Source: Sordaria brevicollis (Eukaryota > Ascomycota > Sordariomycetes > Sordariales > Sordariaceae). From it: DNA of 64,000 bases. A program made the translations under genes and the position numbers. The stretch spans positions 310,001 through 374,000 of the forward strand of contig JAUTDP010000006.1 in NCBI GenBank assembly GCA_033439795.1. Direction: 5' to 3'. Shown piece after piece: positions 38,073-49,992 of this stretch. How positions within the stretch are numbered: position 1 is the first letter of the stretch; each line of letters starts with the position of its first letter. The notes beneath the pieces were generated by a model. That model ran no database searches. It was not told the origin of the DNA and saw only the letters and a program-made list of their open reading frames with translations.

Positions 38073-39778
38073 TCACTCATATGTCCTGTCCGAGCCCCGA
38101 ATCTCGAGTTCTAACCACCTCAAAGGCAGATATAACGAACCCGTCACGATGAAAGCGGCCTCAAATCCGATATTCCCGATAATGCTCGCAATTGGGCCAA
38201 CATACCATGACTGCGCTATTCCAGGCACCACCAGTGCCCAACTCAGCAACGAGGCCCCTATCGCCGCCAGTCCAGGTGGTAATTTCCTGCCCACGTTCCA
38301 GATCTCGTGGTCAAACGTCGCAAAGTCCATGTTTCTGAACACCACCAGCTCGACGATTAGGACAGCATCAAAGCATCCGGCCCAATACCCGATCATGCTC
38401 AGGAAATTGACCAAGCTGGTCTCCCACTGGGCCGCAGCTCTGATGGCCAATGGGATCATGATTGCCATCGTGACCAGAATGAACAGGAACCGATGTGCCC
38501 TGACCTTCTTGAAGCAGAAGGGCAACAAGGAGGGCGGGAGCAACATCTCCAAGTTCAGCGAGATGCTGTACATGGAGATTGCAATGTTTCCAATGACGCT
38601 CAACGCCAGCACCACCAGCACAACTTTGCCGAACCCGCCCGCAGGCCGAAGCATTTCCAGCATGACGCCACCTATGCCCGTCGAAGCGTAAGCGGTTTGC
38701 CACGCAGGAACTTGGGGCATGGCGCCGCCGATGGCGGCTCCCAGGATGAGCAGTGGAACCGAGGGCAACAACATTCCGAGGTAGATATACGTGAATATGC
38801 GGGCGCGGACGCCGAACCGGCCACTTGTTCGGAATGGGTTTGGCTTCGGATTGTGGTAGATCGAATAATCGCCTACCGTTCCGCCGAATGTGAGGAAGTA
38901 GCCTGCTGCGAGGCTTCCGAGGTTGAACACCTGCGCGACCGTGGCCGGTTCCGCTGTCGGAGATTGCAGGTGCAGGTAGCGGCCTCCGCAGGCGACGGCA
39001 ACGACAAGAGAGACGAGATTTGGAATCCAAGTCCACCGTTGCCAGAAGTGGACGAAGTTGAATCCCAGCAAAGACACGGCAAAGGCGACGAGGCAGGTGA
39101 TGACGATGCCCACGTTGACGCTGATGTGGGATGGTTTGAGCGCCGAGAGTGTCTGCCCGCCCGCGATGGCCGACATGAGGGAGAAGCCGGTGACGGTGGC
39201 TGCGTTAAGAAGGAGCGGGATGACCACAAGGTAGAGCCCGAACGAGTACCGGGCTTGGACAAACTGCCTCATCCCTGTCTCCATGCCTCCGATACCCATG
39301 AAAGCTGGCGGGAGGCAGGTGATCATCGCGAAGAAGATGATCACTAGGGAGGCGTCTCGGAGGCTTAGGCCGAATTGGAGAGTGGCTAACATGCCCGTTG
39401 GAACACTTTTGATGCGACAAGTTAGCAGCTGGTGTTCTAGGGAAAGGAGGACGGTTAGACTCACGGCAGTAAGCATAGCAAGCAGGTGAAGAAGACCGTG
39501 AAAAGTTGGTTGTACTGGGTCGAGGTACGACCCTCGACTGGAATGGGCTGGATGCCGTTCTCTTCAACTCCGGCATCGATCAGCCTTTGGTACCACTTTG
39601 GGCTGGTGTCCTGCTTCTTGGGAAGGCTTTCGATGTAGGAATCTCTAGCCTGCCTGACGTGCGACTGGTCGGACTGTTCATTGCCCTGGTCTGCGCCAGC
39701 AGTACTCTCGATTTCCTGGAGAGTGATGTCGCCATTGCGCTGCTCTGCTCCTTCAGTTGGGAGAGGGTTGGTAGACAT
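38073..39778 (-). CDS. NCS1-family purine/cytosine permease (Fcy2-like)
   Basis: Plasma-membrane proton symporter for nucleobases such as cytosine, adenine or hypoxanthine; the exact substrate is not predictable. Exons 39778-39465 and 39405-38073 flank a 60-base intron (CC|GTGAGT...CATCAAAAG|T), giving 548 residues. A hydrophilic N-tail of about 85 residues precedes the first membrane segment (LFTVFFTCLLCLLPVPTGML), which runs into the family's LPxTxGM-like start. About twelve hydrophobic segments follow, with NCS1 landmarks GMETGMRQFVQARYSFG, AGYFLTFGGTVGDYSIY and FLSMIGYWAGCFDAVLIVE. The gene converges on mlh1, with 228 bases between stops. A long antisense frame across it (38493-39347, plus strand) is a composition shadow. 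Confidence 0.93.
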
Positions 39779-41710
39779 CTTTGGGACGAGGATGGTGAGA
39801 TTGTCGGTTGTTGATATTGAAGAGGGAGAATTGTGGGAGGTAGAAGAAGAAGAGGGTGGTAAAATGATTGAGGGGGGAAAGGAAGAAGGTGGAAAAAATA
39901 AGAGTCACACTAGATACGGCCTAGGGACACTTCAAGTTACTGGGTGAACGGGTCTGCTAGGTGAATGGACGTTGGACTCTCCAGTCTTCCAAGTGAATGG
40001 TCCTAGGAGAGTGGAGTTGTGCATTTACACGGCTGAGGTTTTGGCTTGGATAGAGGGTAGGCAGGAACCAATGCCACCCCGATGTTTACATTGAGAATTA
40101 TATAAATGACCGTGTCGGCTTTGCTGTCATAACTAACATATACAATTCAGCTCCGTGGGCCGAATTATCGTCTTGACATTTGGGCTGCTGTCGTGATATG
40201 AGCATTTTGGTCCAACATCTCTGCGGAAGTGTGATAAACGCAAGGGGCAGACATACCGCCCAAGCACTAATAGCTATTGGGTCTCGATTGTCTCACACTA
40301 GTGCTCGTTCCGCATGAGGCTGATCAAAAGGATGGGAGTTAGGAGGCTTGCATTGGTGATCCGGCGGGCGGTCAACAACAATGAAGGTAAAGTGTGATGT
40401 TATCCGGCATACGCACCCGTCCTTGACATATGGGGCCATCTCCCCGAGCCTCTACCATACCCAGCTCAGCATATTTTGGGGCCTGATGGATCCTTATATG
40501 CAATTAGGCTTACCTTAGCATAAGTGTCATAGCTTGAAAAGTCATATCAATCGTGTTTTGACTGTTTTTTCGGAGAGTGACGTGACGGCTGATTCATTGA
40601 TGTTGACTGCACCGGCTTCAAGACCCGATAATGTGGAGACAAACCGGGCCCGCGCCGATGTGGGGCCTGGTCGCAGTGGTCGGAAACCGGAAAACGGATC
40701 TCCACTTCCAGCGGCCTTCGGTGGGACCAAGTCCGTACACGCCATGGAAGACCGGAGCTTGGTCCTCTCGAGCTTCTGTCGGAATGTGTCCGGCTTGGGC
40801 CGGGGTCCGTGGTTTTATACTTTGAATGGGCAGCCCTCACTATGGATAGGAAGCAGCTCAACCTGGGGTCCTTTGCCAGTCGACGGCGTGAGGGATTTCG
40901 CAACGGAAGCGATGACTGTATAGGTACCCGTATTGGATCTCGTGAGACTTTCCTTCATGGTCGCATCTGTTTAATGGGTAACTGTCCGCGGCGGGTAAAT
41001 CTGTGCAACCACGGGTTATTCGTCGAGTGGCGGCATGGACCAGGCAATATATATCATGGATCACGGTGACGGGAAACTCGAAGACTGGCTTCCACTTGTC
41101 CTTGGATAACACGGAGAGAATGAACAATGACCCCTCTGTTTTGAAGATAGTGGTTCCCCTGACTCCTGAGCTCCCTAGCGCACAGAACCATGCCTGCCCG
41201 TGTCATACCCCTGCAGCGATGACAATGGTCCCCGCCAGTTATGGAGGTACCTGACCCGCAAATGCTACACCGCGAGACGGACCTCCTTCAACCTGGAACC
41301 GTGTCGGCTGTTTCGAACCTCGCGGCTTTGCTGGGGAATGATGAGCACCTCTCCCCCATACAAACGAAATTAATACCAAATAAAACAGACTTCGAGTTTA
41401 TGGAAACTTTCTGACATTCCTCCGTCCCGCTTGCTCTCTCCCTGTCTCCCGGATCCGTCCCTTTGACATCCAAGAAACCACGACCAACGACAGCCTCGCC
41501 TTAGTCCACAGACCGCCGCCGCGCGCATCGTCATCCCGCCCCCGAGTCGAGTCCTTCGTCGCCAACTGAATGGTTCTGGCCATACGCACCGCGACCCCAA
41601 CAACCACGCCCAATATTACTCGTCCCTAATTTCTTGACGACTTCCGACTGTTAACAAAGGCAAGAGCCGGCTCTGTCCTGACCCGAACATACGAACTTCC
41701 TTCCGCAGTT
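39779..41710. other. Divergent promoter region between the permease and sec1
   Basis: 1.9 kb with no convincing gene. A 129-codon plus frame at 40534-40923 overlaps equally long frames on the other strand and has no domain. The last 250 bases before sec1 are rich in C and T (for example around 41410-41560), as in fungal promoters and leaders. Confidence 0.5.
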
Positions 41711-44083
41711 ATGGATCAAGCAAGCTCCATAGTCAAGGAGCATCATGATGGTATGCGACAGGTCCCCTAAGTGCGTGAGCTTTCAGACTCTGAACAACAG
41801 CTAACCTCCTTGACACACAGTCATCATCAATGCCATCAGGGATGTTGTCCAGCGCGACGTGAGCACAATTCCCTTCCCGTCTTCCAACGCCGCCGACAGA
41901 AGCCCCCGTACTGATACAACACCCGTGGACTATAGTGGAGGATCTTGATTCTTGACGATATTTCCAAGAAGATCATCGACAACTCGGTCAAGGAAGATGA
42001 CATCCTCAACGTCAACATCGCCAACATCCAACAGATCGAGGAACCCAGAGACGAGAATTCGGGCATGGATGCCATCTACATATTGTCACCCCGTCCCCAT
42101 ATTGTCGAATGTTTGATCCTCGATTTGGCAAAGGGCCGCTACCGCAACTCTACCGTGCTGTGGACGGGTATTCTTGGGAGAGAATTGAGGGCACGACTGG
42201 CTTCTGCTCCTCAGAAAATAGGTACCGGGTCTGGTTCTGCGCATCGTGTAGGGGGTCTTTGCTAACCAAGCCCATATAGACTCGAGACCGCTCCTGATCG
42301 ACTTCTTCCCTCGCGAATCACACCTGGTTTCTTTCAAGGACCCATACAGTTTTCCAATCTTGTATAACCCAAGTTGCGAGGCTGTTGCTATGCCACACCT
42401 GGACGCTCTTGCTCAAAAGGTACGACATGTCTTCGTACAGTCCGCCCCCGTACAACGTTCCATAGACTAAAGTCAATGCAGATTGCCGCTGTGTGCATAA
42501 CGTTGGGCGAATATCCAAAGATCAGATTCTTTGCGCCCAGGAACAACGAATATCGTGCGAGCGCATTATGTGGACGTCTTGCCTCACTCGTACAGGACGA
42601 GCTCGACGCTTACAAGCAATTTAAGGGCGACTTCCCGCCACAAACAACACGGCCACAAGGTTACCTACTGATTGCGGACAGATCGATGGACTTGATGGCG
42701 CCATTAGTTCACGAGTTTACTTACCAGGCTATGGCACACGATCTCCTTCCCATCAAGGAAGGCGACAAAGTAACCTTCCACATGACTGTTAACGAGGGCA
42801 CGCCCGAGGCTGAGGAGAAGGACATGGAATTGTCTGATAAGGACAAGGTGTGGGTCGAAAATAGGCATCGACATATGAAGGACACGATCGAAAAGCTCAT
42901 GAGCGACTTCCAAAACTTCATCAAGCAAAACCCCAACTTCACCAACCAGAGCCAGGATACGACGAGTTTGAACGCCATCAGGGACATGTTGGCTGGCCTG
43001 CCGCAATTTCAGGAGATGAAGGAAGCATATTCGCTTCACCTCACCATGGCGCAGGATTCCATGAACATCTTCCAGCGTCGCAAGCTCCCCGACGTCGCCT
43101 CGGTGGAACAGACACTGGCTACCGGTTTGGATGAGGATTATAAGAAGCCCAAGAATATTCTCGAACAGATGGTCCGGCTCTTGGATGACGAGGCTATCAC
43201 CTGGGTCGAAAGGCTACGGCTTATTGCCATCTACGTACTATACCGCGATGGTATCATTACCGAGGACATCGACAGGCTTCTAAGCCATGCGGCCTTGCAA
43301 CCTAACGAAAAGACCAAAATCACCAATCTCCAGCATTTGGGTGCCCGGCCGACGCGAAAGCTGAAGGAGGAAAGGAAACCGCAAGCCCCGCTATTCCCAC
43401 GGACCCAGGTGAAGAATCCAGCAGACGAGGACAACTTTCTTTCCCGATTCGAGCCCGCTGTCAAGCACATGCTTGAGGATCTGTTCAACAACGTCCTCGA
43501 CCCATCAGTTTTCCCCTTTACACGGCCTCCATCAGATGGCGGAGCAGCCGACGCTACTATGACAACCGGAGGGTCCCTTCGCTCGGCAGCACCGAGGTGG
43601 GCATCAGCTAATCGCCGACAGGTTGAGAACCGACAAAGGGTCATTGTGTTCATGGCCGGTGGCGCGACCTACTCGGAGGCGCGGATATGTTACGAGGAGT
43701 CTGAGAAGCGAAACCGCGATATCTATCTAGTATCCAGCCACATGCTCACACCACAACTTTACCTAAGACAACTGGAGGATCTCTCGATGGATAGGAGGAG
43801 ACTCGGCCTGCCCATGGATCGACCCCAACCCAAGGTTCCTGAGCACTTTTATGCTAAGCCGAAGCCTCCACCACAGCCCATGCAGCGGCCAGCCCCTGCT
43901 CCTGCAGCTGGATCGGTACACCCACCAACGCAGGCAATGGGTGCCATGACTATCAACAGTGGTGCGGCTCCTTCGCAAGCTGGTGGTAGTGGCGCAAGGC
44001 CTCCGGCCCCGCCCGCCGGAAAGCCAGAGAAGCCAGTGAAGGAAAAGAAGAAGAGAAATCTGTTTGGATTGAAGAAGTCTTGA
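41711..44083 (+). CDS. sec1: Sec1-type SM protein (Sec1/Munc18) for exocytosis
   Basis: Binds assembled syntaxin/SNAP25/synaptobrevin-type SNARE complexes at the plasma membrane and promotes fusion of secretory vesicles. Five exons (41711-41750, 41821-41858, 41936-42221, 42280-42419, 42482-44083) join in frame to 701 residues. Introns are 58-77 bases. The start MDQASSIVKEHHDVIINAIR leads into WRILILDDISKKII, the family's first strand and helix. RPQGYLLIADRSMDLMAPLVHEFTYQAM is split here only by reading: GYLLIADRSMDLMAP is the conserved domain-2 entry. VIVFMAGGATYSEARICYE is the domain-3b signature. The C-terminal extension is Pro/Ala-rich and ends in a basic KEKKKRNLFGLKKS tail, as in filamentous fungi. 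Sec1 is preferred over Vps33, Sly1 or Vps45 because of the long Pro-rich tail and overall pattern. Confidence 0.93.
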
Positions 44084-44531
44084 GCGTCGAATACGTGACG
44101 AAGACGATTATTTTGCACATCGGCGTTTAGGCGGCTTTGCGGGACAAGGATCGGGAGGGAGGGGTGGATTTGATGCCCTTGATGAATACAACCAGGTTAC
44201 TGTTGGTGTCGGTCTGGGTCACCGAACAAATCGCTTGGCTACTCTCAATTATACACTAATAAAAATGGTCAAACCCCAGCTCAGACTCGAATGCCCGCAT
44301 GCGGTTTGTCAGAGCAAGGCGTTTTTGGGAAAGTGATCTGGTGAATCAAGGTAAAGGGGGTATATACGCTGTCGATTCCGGAGCTAGCCACCATATTCTC
44401 CTGATGGCGGTCATGCGTGACAAGTTTGGAGCTCGTGAACCATGAAGAATCATGACCTCAGTTGAATCTCGCTTTCCACACAGTCACCCCTGTTTCTCTG
44501 TGAAAATGTCTTCTTGTTTTGTTCCCAAATT
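44084..44531. other. Intergenic region between convergent sec1 and RIB7
   Basis: 448 bases of 3' flank for two genes that point at each other. No additional coding frame or structure seen. Confidence 0.6.
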
Positions 44532-45461
44532 CTACCTCAGAATCTTACCACACAACACCACATCCTCTCCCAATGGATGCCACGAGACGTCCCTCAATCT
44601 CACGGGCGGCGCCGGCTGTCCATCCTTTCCTATCGCCCTCGGAGGACAAACCAGCACGCCTCCAGCCCCCAACCACGTCGGTGCGATCGTAACAATCACC
44701 GAGTCCACTAACTCCTGCCCTCCCGCTTGCTCCAACGTCAACAACGAGTTGATCACGCTTCCTCCCCCTTCAATCATCACACTATCCAACCCTTCCTCCC
44801 TGATCGTCCTTAGCACATCTTCCCAGACAAATCCCGTCGTTTTCCTCTCCTCAGCCTCACCCTTGCTGTCCAGACTACTCTCAACACAAACAAACTTCCC
44901 CCCTACACTCTCCACCATCTTCCTCCTCTCCGCCGTCACCTTCTCCATCCCCTCCCTCGTAACAAAGATATACGGCCCCAACCCCTGCTTGAGTCTAGCA
45001 AGTTGAACCACCTTACTCCTCTCGTTCACCTTCCACCTAGCACTCGGATCCAAAACAATAGGTCTCGGCTGATTCGGATGTTGTTCCCTTACTCCCTTTC
45101 CCAACCCAGAAGGTGAAAGAATCTTGCAGTTCAACCCAGGGTCATCAGCCACTGCCGTGCCAACGCCTACTAAGATGGCGGAGTGTCGGGAGCGAAGGTA
45201 GTGCGTCATGGCTTTGGATTGGGGACCGGAGAGGGTGGTGCGCACGCCGGGGGCGAGGGAGAGGGAGGAGTCGAGGGATGTGGCGAAGGTTAGGGTTACG
45301 AAGGGCTTTGAACCAGGCTTGGAGGAGGAGTTAGGGTTGAGGGTGGGTGGGGGGAGGTGAGGTTCGAGGGCGAGGGCGGAGGAGGGGGGGAAGTGGAGGA
45401 GGCCGTCTGATGCGGTTGTAGTTGACCCTTGATGGTCGGTTGGGGGGACGGTGGAAGTCAT
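44532..45461 (-). CDS. RIB7: 2,5-diamino-6-ribosylamino-pyrimidinone 5'-phosphate reductase (RIB7)
   Basis: Second enzyme of fungal riboflavin synthesis: it reduces the ribosyl side chain of the GTP cyclohydrolase II product to a ribityl chain using NADPH, in the cytosol. Uninterrupted 309-residue frame. The RibD C-terminal (DHFR-like) fold is visible: PFVTLTFATSLDSSLSLAPG, then SGPQSKAMTHYLRSRHSAILVGVGTAVADDPGL, whose VGxGTxxxDDPxL core (from residue 96) is diagnostic. RPIVLDPSARW follows, then GLDSVMIEGGGSVINSLL (the MIEGG motif that contacts the cofactor). The C-terminal region includes DSVIVTIAPTWLGAGG. A Ser/Pro-rich 50-residue N-tail precedes the domain. It converges with sec1 and diverges from the CYSTM gene. 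Confidence 0.94.
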   Translation of the reverse strand: MTSTVPPTDHQGSTTTASDGLLHFPPSSALALEPHLPPPTLNPNSSSKPGSKPFVTLTFATSLDSSLSLAPGVRTTLSGPQSKAMTHYLRSRHSAILVGVGTAVADDPGLNCKILSPSGLGKGVREQHPNQPRPIVLDPSARWKVNERSKVVQLARLKQGLGPYIFVTREGMEKVTAERRKMVESVGGKFVCVESSLDSKGEAEERKTTGFVWEDVLRTIREEGLDSVMIEGGGSVINSLLTLEQAGGQELVDSVIVTIAPTWLGAGGVLVCPPRAIGKDGQPAPPVRLRDVSWHPLGEDVVLCGKILR

Positions 45462-47143
45462 ATTGTATGTAATCTTTGTGAGGATTGGCTTAAAGTAATG
45501 TTGAGGTTTGTCGTCGGTGGTTTCGGCGATGAGGTGACTTTGGTAGTTGGACCCCGATGGATATAGGTCATTAGCTTCGATCCTGGGTTGTTTCCAGTTT
45601 TTGTCACGAAATATTGCTGGAGTAACTCTAGCTCATGTGAACTTTAAGACTGTGAAGGAAGTGGTGAGTGCTCTGAAAAGTGGCATTGATGTTCGTGAGT
45701 GAGCCATGTGTGGTCGAGAATGCCAAGGCCCGATGGTTGAAGCTCACGATGGAGGTGTACCGAGAATCAGTGGACCCTTGATATCTACTAACATTCAATG
45801 GTGTAATTACCGCTGTATGTTGTTATAATCGAGCCTCCTGTGTCCGCATCGAACGTACATATGCGCTGTACAAGATTTATGCAATCGGATCCCAAACCTG
45901 TCACCAGATGTTGCGCTATATTGTAGCCTTGGAGTTGAGTATCCACTCCAATCTTCATCACGCTGAATTGATATCGAATCTTCACATGAACAGAAAGTTG
46001 TTTGGGAGCGAAAATCGACGCATCGAGGATACTTTCTATACATCTTTTGGAACATCACTGAAGAACCAATCAATGTTCCCTCAAGGGAGCCAGCCGAAAC
46101 CACTGTGGCGCAGCTTCCGCGTAATCCTTTCATGCTTGGATGGACGGATAACCAACAGCTGAAACACTGATTCGGTGTGAAGCACCAACAAGAACGAACT
46201 TCCAGAATGCAGGTCGTTATGAGATATGAGCACGAAACCTGTTGGAACCCGAGGATCTTTATAGTAGGAAGCTGTGGAAGGAGTCATGGAACACAAGTCG
46301 AAAGATGCAGAGATCCACAGGGGAAATCATCGCGAAATCGTGAATCCCACCCTCGAATTGCTGGACTTGGCAACCATTCATTAAATCGCTATCTAATTTC
46401 CACTTGATATGCCCCCTTTTCTAGACTTTGTAGACTTGGCCTGCAAGAGGACACCTCTCCTGCCGTTTCAAGCCATGTCTCATTTCATGGGCAATAAGTT
46501 CAACCAACTCGAATTCGTTATATGGATGGGTGTTATAAGGAGACGGGAGATGTCGATGTCGATAGCGTTGTTCGAGGCTGGGTCTGTTCCTGTTGGGCGC
46601 GGACGGGAGGAGCCAAATGATTGTAAGAGATACTCATATGTTAGTGCATAAAAGTTATATGACGCATATGGGCAACGGTCAGTAAATGGTTGCACTTTGC
46701 TCACTAACACGTACTTAACTGCAGGTTACCATGAGACCACCTAACGCTGACCAGCCTGACCTTGCTGCGCCTCGGAAGAAACAAACAAAGCCTCCCCGTC
46801 TCTTCCGTCTACCAGTACTTTTTAACTCGGTTGAACCCGCACCCCAAAACCCACCGTCTTTCACCCCTCTTTTTCTTTCAAGCATTTCTAAAAAGTCTCC
46901 AGACGAAACGGGTAGCAAACCTTGGAGATCTTGTCTCAGCCAGCCATATCCACCAGACTGTGCTCAAATACCTGAAGATCAACCACCAAGCTCGATCCTT
47001 CCCCGCGCGCCCAGAGAACGAACGAACGACTTGCTTAGGTCTTGGACTTTCTGCTGTCGTGCGCTTAACTTTCTTCCAACCACAACATCAAAATTCCCGT
47101 CGCACCCGATACATAACAACCACTCGAAGACATCTCAGACACA
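45462..47143. other. Intergenic region between RIB7 and the CYSTM gene
   Basis: 1.7 kb; nothing recognisable in 45462-46730. A frame running from 46731 into the CYSTM gene (to 47447) is in a different frame from the real protein and is treated as leader sequence. The stretch 46740-47140 is C-rich with few G, as in fungal 5' UTRs. Confidence 0.5.
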
Positions 47144-47601
47144 ATGTCCGGCAAGCAAGATCCACCCCCATACGGCCAGCCTCAGCCTCCCCAGGCTGCC
47201 TATACTGGCTACGGCACTCCTCCGCCTCAAGGACAAGGCGGTTACTATCCCCCGCAGCAAGGTGGTTATCCTCCTCAGGATCCCAACTTCCATGGCCAAT
47301 ACCCGCCTCAGAGCCAATACGGCCAACAGCCCGGTCCTTACCAGCAAGGTCCTCAGATGGGTTATTACCAGCAGCAACCACCACCAGGAGCGTATTACCA
47401 GCAAGGGCCGCCGCCGCCCCAGGGCTACTACCAGCAACAGCCTGTAGAGCAGAAGAGCAGTTCCGATGTGAGTCTTTGCTTCCCTGCGCACAACCGTCGT
47501 ATCTCCAGATCTTTCTTACTAACTATTGCGTCTTCCAGAATATCTGCTTGGCGATTCTCGGTACTTGCGCAGTCTGCTGCTGCTTGGATGCTATCTTCTA
47601 A
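47144..47601 (+). CDS. Small CYSTM-type tail-anchored protein with a Pro/Gln/Tyr-rich head
   Basis: 128 residues from exons 47144-47467 and 47539-47601 (71-base intron, GAT|GTGAGT...TCTTCCAG|AAT). The first 108 residues are low-complexity repeats of PPQ, GYY and YQQ types. The last 20 are NICLAILGTCAVCCCLDAIF, a Cys-rich transmembrane module (CYSTM) at the extreme C terminus. CYSTM proteins sit in membranes by this short segment and have been linked to stress tolerance; the specific role here is unknown. The intron falls exactly between the disordered head and the membrane module, so the module is one whole exon. The ATG is preceded by CAGACACA, a reasonable start context. Confidence 0.88.
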
Positions 47602-48506
47602 AGGTCGATCCATTCGCAACCGCTTTACAAGCATACACACACCGTAACGGGATCATGCAGAAACGAACAACAATAACAAAATAATGGCATCAAACTATGA
47701 TGCGTAAGAAGGAGAAGAGGAGGTCTCGTCGGGGTTTACGCTTGGCCTGCCTTGGCCTGCGAACAGTTAATACCTAGCGAGCTTTCGCTTGCAACTGATA
47801 CGGTTGAGGCGATGGTGGTGCCAGAAACAGCTATCAACCGCACCCTTTTCACCAATCAGTTACAAGCCAAGCAACGTTGGACGGCTGGGGGCATGCGAAA
47901 CTTCAATACCCCATACTACCTCGAGGTTCTCTTTTTTCGGCGCGGGAAATGGTGGGTGCCAGGGCGAGTTGGAAAGCCTCCTAAGGGGTTTGATTGATAT
48001 TGATTTTATTGCATTTGGGAGGCGCAAAGGGGGGGACGGAAACACCTGGTTACACACTTGCTCTTTTTAGCTTGTTTTACTACTTTTACTTTCTTCTTCC
48101 TACTTTACCAGTAACCAACGGATTATCTTGCGTTCCTATTGTTCATTCTCTTGCATCTATCATGTGTTAGGAAGATTGGTTGGCATGGCTCTTGTCACCC
48201 TCTGGCAGCTTGAGGGCTTCTTCCCTTGTATCATTCGCGGGGGGCAAATACTGGCGACGCAATGTAAGTTGACCAACGGTCAGGTCCCTTGTTTTCCTTG
48301 CACGCCACCTCGAGGTCTTCCGTCGTTCCACAAGCATGGCTACACATGGCTGCAGGAGTATGAACGATGGCTTGTTTGACGCAGTTTCAGAGGAAGTAGG
48401 TAAACTTTAGGTAAAGTCTCAATTATAAACACCGACTTACGCCACGCTACGTACCCATATCGTCAACATATCAAGCTCATAAATACATCCTGTCATATTG
48501 CTCCTC
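47602..48506. other. Intergenic region between convergent CYSTM and monooxygenase genes
   Basis: About 0.9 kb of 3' flank. Short frames on both strands (up to 93 codons) lack features. Nothing else seen. Confidence 0.55.
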
Positions 48507-49992
48507 TCATGCAATGCTCGCATAGACCTCATCAAACTTCTCAATCACCTCCTTCACACAATCATGCGAATAAATCATCTTCTGCACGTCCGGACTGGCC
48601 CACTTATCCGGTACCACGCCGGACTTGCCGTTCTCCCGGAACAGCCGATCACGCTCCTCCTTCGCCTTGCCCTCACCAAGATGCAGCACGCGGCCCGAGT
48701 GCGAGGCCAAATCCACCAGTGTCGAGGTATACGGCTTGCGGAGGTTCTCAAACACCTTGAGCGTCTTGGTGATCGTCTCCGGATCATCCAGCTTATCGGC
48801 GGGAATCCTGCTCACGCACTCGGCCAACACGGCACCGTCCTCGATGGCCATGGCGGCGCCTTGGCTGAGATGGGGGAGTGTAGCGTGGCAGGCGTCGCCC
48901 AGGAGAGCAGCGGACCCGTGCACCCACGTCGGCAACGTCTTGTGAATGCGCAGCTTCCACTCGCACACCTCGCCCTCGGGCACCAGGTCAAGCATGCGGT
49001 GGACTAACGGGCAGAAGGTACCGAACACCTCAAACATGGCCTTCTTCTCTCCCCGAGTGGTGTACGTCGCGTTGGTGGCGCCCGCAAAGTTGGTATCCGG
49101 ATGCGCCGTCGACAGGTTATAAATATTGTGGCCGCTGACGGGGTACGCAATAATATGCCTGCGCTCGCCGATCCAGCGGACTACCGTGTCGCAGTCCAAA
49201 AGCGCCAGCATCTCCGGGTCGTGCTTCATCTGGTCGCGATGCAGCATGATTCTGTAGGCGGCCTGGCCCGTGTCTTCCTCCTCCGACTTGAGCCCGAGCT
49301 CGGCCAGCATTTGCGTGCGCGTGACGGACTTGATGCCGTCTGAGGCGAGAAGGATGTCGGCTTCGATCTCGAAGGGCTCCTCGGCGCTGCGCGACGTGAG
49401 CAGGATACGTGGCTTGGGCGCCCACGAGAGGACTTTGACGAGCGAGGTGCCGAAGTTGAACTTGATGGCGGGCTCCTTGAGACAGCCGTTGTAGAGACCA
49501 CCGGCGAGGGAGGAGCGGTGGCCGGTGCAGTGCGGGAAACCGTACTTCTCGCGCATGTCGGGCATGTAGACGTGGGCGAGCTCTTCGTCTGTGCTTCCCT
49601 CTATTGGTTTGAAAAATATCTGGTCAGTCCTGGTTTTGCTCTTGTCCTGGGATTGTGAAGAGAAAACGAGACGTTATGGCTAACTCACGCCTAATGCTGG
49701 TCTCCTTGACATCTGTTGCCTCCTTCTCAATCTCTTCCCAGCAGCCTAGACGATCCAATACCCTGACGACATTGGGTGGCATCTGGATACCGGCACCGAC
49801 GAAGCCGAGATTTGATGCTGTCTCGTAGACGTTGATGTTCTTGAATCCCTTTTTGGCAAAGGCGAGGGCAGTGCCCAAGCCTCCCATTCCTGTGATCCAT
49901 GTTAGCAACTTGGTAATTGGTAAGATAAAGCATTCTGAGATGAGCTCACCTGCGCCGATAATGGCAATCCGTAGGTCGCGGAAGTCGGCCAT
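48507..49992 (-). CDS. FAD-dependent monooxygenase, salicylate-hydroxylase-like
   Basis: Predicted NAD(P)H-dependent flavoprotein that hydroxylates an aromatic acid; salicylate to catechol is the family's namesake reaction, but the substrate is not proven. Exons 49992-49950, 49889-49689 and 49600-48507 join in frame to 445 residues, with 60- and 88-base introns. The Rossmann FAD motif is rebuilt across intron 1 as IIGAGMGGLG (residues 10-19). The segment TSIRQGSTDEELAHV is created by intron 2 removal. RYPHCTGHRSSL-like GFPHCTGHRSSLAGG follows. The second FAD motif is LLGDACHATLPHLSQGAAMAIED. The C-terminal helix ends VIEKFDEVYASIA. The length is typical of the class A flavoprotein hydroxylases. 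The alternative acceptor GACCAG upstream of the chosen one does not keep the frame. Confidence 0.88.

Noticed and set aside
38493..39347. 284-codon plus-strand frame opposite the permease
   Set aside because: It lies wholly antisense to the well-supported NCS1 permease; composition (Arg/Glu/Asp/His) is that of a GC-biased shadow frame.
40534..40923. 129-codon frame in the permease/sec1 spacer
   Set aside because: Comparable frames exist on the opposite strand, no domain, and no plausible splicing partners.
44452..45006. 184-codon plus-strand frame opposite RIB7
   Set aside because: Antisense shadow of the RIB7 gene; Ser/Pro/Thr-rich with no domain.
46731..47447. 238-codon frame overlapping the CYSTM gene
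   Set aside because: A different frame from the spliced CYSTM protein, and it covers C-rich leader sequence; Pro/Ser-rich low complexity without domain.
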